DNA of 7,986 nt from VGWB01 sp964614245 (lineage in GTDB: Bacteria; Bacteroidota; Ignavibacteria; UBA10030), in assembly GCA_964614245.1 (NCBI GenBank), contig CAZTKU010000135.1, forward strand, positions 1 through 7,986. Direction: 5' to 3'. The translations under genes were made by a program, and so were the position numbers. Below, piece after piece: positions 6,175 through 7,986 of this stretch (its first letter is position 1; every line of letters begins with the position of its first letter). The notes below the pieces were generated by a model. The model did no database searches. It was not told the DNA's origin and worked only from the letters and a program-made list of their open reading frames with translations.

Positions 6175-6206
6175 AAAAAAGCCACTGATGTCGGGATGCC
6201 TGTGGC
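6175..6206 (-). terminator. Rho-independent terminator after leuB
   Basis: On the minus strand GCCAC (6202-6206) pairs with GTGGC (6181-6185), with two further pairs beyond an A-A mismatch, and six T follow directly (complement of 6175-6180). It lies about 100 bases past the leuB stop and would end the leu transcript before the peptidase gene. The stem is modest, but the T-run and position are right. A second hairpin (CCTGT 6199-6203 with ACAGG 6208-6212) overlaps one arm. Confidence 0.65.
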
Positions 6207-6304
6207 AACAGGAATCAAACGAATATTGCTGAGGTGAGGTGAGTTCCGTCACCCGTGATGGTCGCCGTGAGAGAATGTTCGAATGAGAAGATCCGGCCTC
6301 AGGA

Positions 6305-7381
6305 TCAGATTTGTCGAACGATGATATCTCCCATGGCTGTCGTAGAGATTGGTGACTCCCCCGGAGCGCAGATATCCGCCGTCCGGTGCCCCCGCATGAG
6401 GGCTGAAAGAATGGCTTGTTCAACCGCATCTGCCTCCGCCACCAGATGCAAAGAGATCCGAAGCATCATGGCAACTGAAGCGATGGCTGCGATAGGATTA
6501 GCCCTCCCCTGACCGGCGATGTCGGGCGCCGAGCCATGGACGGGTTCATAGAGAGCCACTTTCCCTCCCAGGCTTGCTGACGGAAGCATGCCAATCGAAC
6601 CCGTCAACATAGCGGCTTCATCGCTGAGAATGTCACCAAAGAGGTTTTCGGTGACGAGCACGTCAAACTGGCTCGGATTTCGGATGAGCTGCATGGCGCA
6701 GTTGTCAACGTACATATGAGTGAGCTCGACATCCTGATAGCGTACTCCCACTTCATTCACAACGCTGCGCCACAATTGGGAACACTCCAAGACATTCGCT
6801 TTGTCCACCGAGCAGACCCTCTTCCGTCGTGTCCTGGCCGCTTCGAACGCAACGACCGCGATCCGCTCAACCTCCTTCTCCGAATAGGTCATGGTGTTGA
6901 CTGCTATCTTCTGACCGTTGGCCTGGTGAATTCCTCGCGGCTCGCCATAGTATACACCACCGGTCAGCTCGCGGACGACGAGAAGATCGACATCCTTGAT
7001 TGTCTCGGGCTTCAGAGTCGATGAATGAACCAGAGCAGGGTAAGTCTTGGCTGGACGGAGATTCGCAAACAACCCCAGATCCTTCCGCAAAGCAAGGAGA
7101 GCCTGTTCGGGCTTCAATTCCGGAGGATTGCTATTCCATTTTGGTCCTCCAATTGCCCCCAGGAGAACCGCATCTGAGTTCTTGCAGAGGGAAAGCGTCT
7201 CCGAAGGAAGCGGGACACCAACTTCGTCCAATGCTGCGCCGCCAATCGGTGCTTCCTTCACTTCGAATCGATGGCTGAATCTTTCCCCGACCTTCAGTAA
7301 GACCTTGATCCCTTCGCGGACCACCTCTGGCCCGATGCCATCTCCGGGAAGGACTGCGATCTTATATGTCCTGGGGTTCAC
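6305..7381 (-). CDS. leuB: 3-isopropylmalate dehydrogenase
   Basis: This is a 358-residue NAD-dependent 3-isopropylmalate dehydrogenase, the third step of leucine synthesis: oxidation and decarboxylation of 3-isopropylmalate to 2-oxoisocaproate. Visible signatures are PGDGIGPEV (12-20), the substrate arginines in LRK (R99), NLRPAK (R109) and VRELTGGVYYG (R137), VDKANVL (192-198), metal-binding aspartates D226 in YVDN and D250/D254 in NLFGDILSDEA, and EPVHGSAPDIAGQ (279-291), which forms the NAD site. The YYGEPRG and substrate-loop pattern marks it as LeuB rather than isocitrate or tartrate dehydrogenase. The start is GTG at 7379-7381, overlapping the leuD stop in GTGA, which implies translational coupling; GGTGAG lies just upstream inside leuD. 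Length is normal. A terminator follows about 100 bases after the stop. Confidence 0.97.
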   Translation of the reverse strand: MNPRTYKIAVLPGDGIGPEVVREGIKVLLKVGERFSHRFEVKEAPIGGAALDEVGVPLPSETLSLCKNSDAVLLGAIGGPKWNSNPPELKPEQALLALRKDLGLFANLRPAKTYPALVHSSTLKPETIKDVDLLVVRELTGGVYYGEPRGIHQANGQKIAVNTMTYSEKEVERIAVVAFEAARTRRKRVCSVDKANVLECSQLWRSVVNEVGVRYQDVELTHMYVDNCAMQLIRNPSQFDVLVTENLFGDILSDEAAMLTGSIGMLPSASLGGKVALYEPVHGSAPDIAGQGRANPIAAIASVAMMLRISLHLVAEADAVEQAILSALMRGHRTADICAPGESPISTTAMGDIIVRQI

Positions 7382-7965
7382 GGATGCTCACCCTCATATT
7401 CAGTGATCTTCGTATCAAAGCTGAGGATGTAGTCGAGCTCATCTGCTCCAGTCAGAAGGCAGTACCTCGAAAAACTATCAATGGCGAATGGAATCGGTTT
7501 GCCGTCGGGGAACCTGACTTCTTGTTGGTCCAGATCGACCTCGACTACAGCTTCAGGATTCTGCGAGACGAGATCAATCAGCCGACGGAAATCGGGAGAA
7601 CCGACTTCCACGGGCAGAAGTCCGTTCTTCAGAGCGTTGTTCCTGAAGATGTCACCGAAGGAGGTGCTGATGATCGCACGAACCCCGAAGTCATACAGCG
7701 CCCAGGCTGCGTGCTCTCGGGATGATCCACAGCCGAAGTTGCTTCCGACGAGGAGAATCTGCGCTCCGCTTGCCTGTGGTGTGTTCAGAACAAAGTCCGG
7801 CCTTGGCGAGCCGTCTGCACAATATCGCCAGCCGGCAAACAGCCCTGCCGCCATTCCCGATTTGTCAATGCCTTTCAGAAAACTTGCCGGGATGATCTGG
7901 TCGGTGTCGATATCGTTGATCGGCAGAGACAGGAGACGCGATTGGATTTGAGAGAACTTCGTCAT
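7378..7965 (-). CDS. leuD: 3-isopropylmalate dehydratase, small subunit
   Basis: This is a 195-residue small (swivel-domain) subunit of isopropylmalate isomerase. It pairs with the iron-sulfur LeuC subunit to convert 2-isopropylmalate to 3-isopropylmalate. Diagnostic motifs: NDIDTDQIIPASFL (17-30), GSNFGCGSSREHAAWAL (74-90) with the substrate-binding Ser-Arg region, and SFGDIFRNNALKNGLLP (102-118). Length near 200 fits the bacterial LeuD class rather than the shorter 160-residue archaeal type. The ATG at 7963-7965 gives the usual N-terminus, though no clear ribosome site is visible in the 21 bases left before the edge. The reading frame of those bases ends in a TGA overlapping this ATG, so an upstream gene, possibly leuC, may overlap and couple translation; the fragment is too short to identify. 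Downstream it overlaps leuB by four bases. Confidence 0.97.
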   Translation of the reverse strand: MTKFSQIQSRLLSLPINDIDTDQIIPASFLKGIDKSGMAAGLFAGWRYCADGSPRPDFVLNTPQASGAQILLVGSNFGCGSSREHAAWALYDFGVRAIISTSFGDIFRNNALKNGLLPVEVGSPDFRRLIDLVSQNPEAVVEVDLDQQEVRFPDGKPIPFAIDSFSRYCLLTGADELDYILSFDTKITEYEGEHP

Positions 7966-7986
7966 GCTTGTGTCGGACTAATTGCG

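Noticed and set aside
6121..6429. Minus-strand open frame covering the leuB-peptidase gap
   Set aside because: It overlaps the leuB end in another frame, runs through a terminator hairpin and the candidate promoter, and has no recognisable motif.
7966..7986. Possible end of leuC at the right edge
   Set aside because: Only 21 bases are present. One frame would end in a TGA overlapping the leuD ATG, but seven codons cannot identify a gene.
1..7986. CRISPR array, tRNA, insertion sequence, phage or toxin-antitoxin genes
   Set aside because: No spaced direct repeats, cloverleaf, terminal inverted repeats with transposase, or small paired genes were found; nearly all DNA is taken up by conserved housekeeping genes.

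Overview
This window reads as an ordinary, well-conserved bacterial chromosome segment. Nine complete genes lie on the minus strand, and the tail of a tenth runs in on the plus strand from the left edge. Base composition is moderate, most genes have recognisable Shine-Dalgarno sites, and one promoter is near-consensus sigma-70. The order rplM-rpsI-rpsB-tsf is shared by several phyla, including Bacteroidota and Chlorobi relatives. I lean towards the FCB group (an Ignavibacteria-like lineage) because of that order and the lipoprotein S9 peptidase, but this is an inference and the sequence does not prove the phylum.

Layout from left to right: (1) 2-154, plus strand, the C-terminal tail of a DNA polymerase I (polA). 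It converges on (2) a minus-strand translation/nucleotide block with transcription order rplM (L13), rpsI (S9), rpsB (S2), tsf (EF-Ts), pyrH (UMP kinase), frr (ribosome recycling factor), occupying 4029 down to 260. A TTGACA-17-TATATT promoter precedes rplM. A perfect 10-bp terminator hairpin sits between tsf and pyrH, and a second terminator follows frr. (3) 4168-6069, minus strand, an S9-family (prolyl oligopeptidase/DPP-IV-like) serine peptidase with a lipoprotein signal peptide, apparently a single-gene unit. (4) 6305-7965, minus strand, leuD and leuB of leucine biosynthesis, overlapping by 4 bases and followed by a terminator. The rest of the leu operon presumably continues beyond the right edge.

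The block in (2) groups ribosomal proteins from both subunits with an elongation-factor recycling protein, a pyrimidine nucleotide kinase and the factor that splits post-termination ribosomes: growth-rate genes expected to be expressed together. The leu genes convert 2-isopropylmalate towards 2-oxoisocaproate. The peptidase probably degrades peptides at the cell envelope and has no obvious functional link to either neighbour.

I found no mobile element, CRISPR array, RNA gene or undescribed protein system. The points worth a second look are in the untranslated DNA and at the left edge: alternative hairpins in the rpsI-rpsB gap, a terminator almost touching the pyrH start, and a polA tail lacking the catalytic HDE motif where it should be. 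No gene-free stretch exceeds 300 bases.
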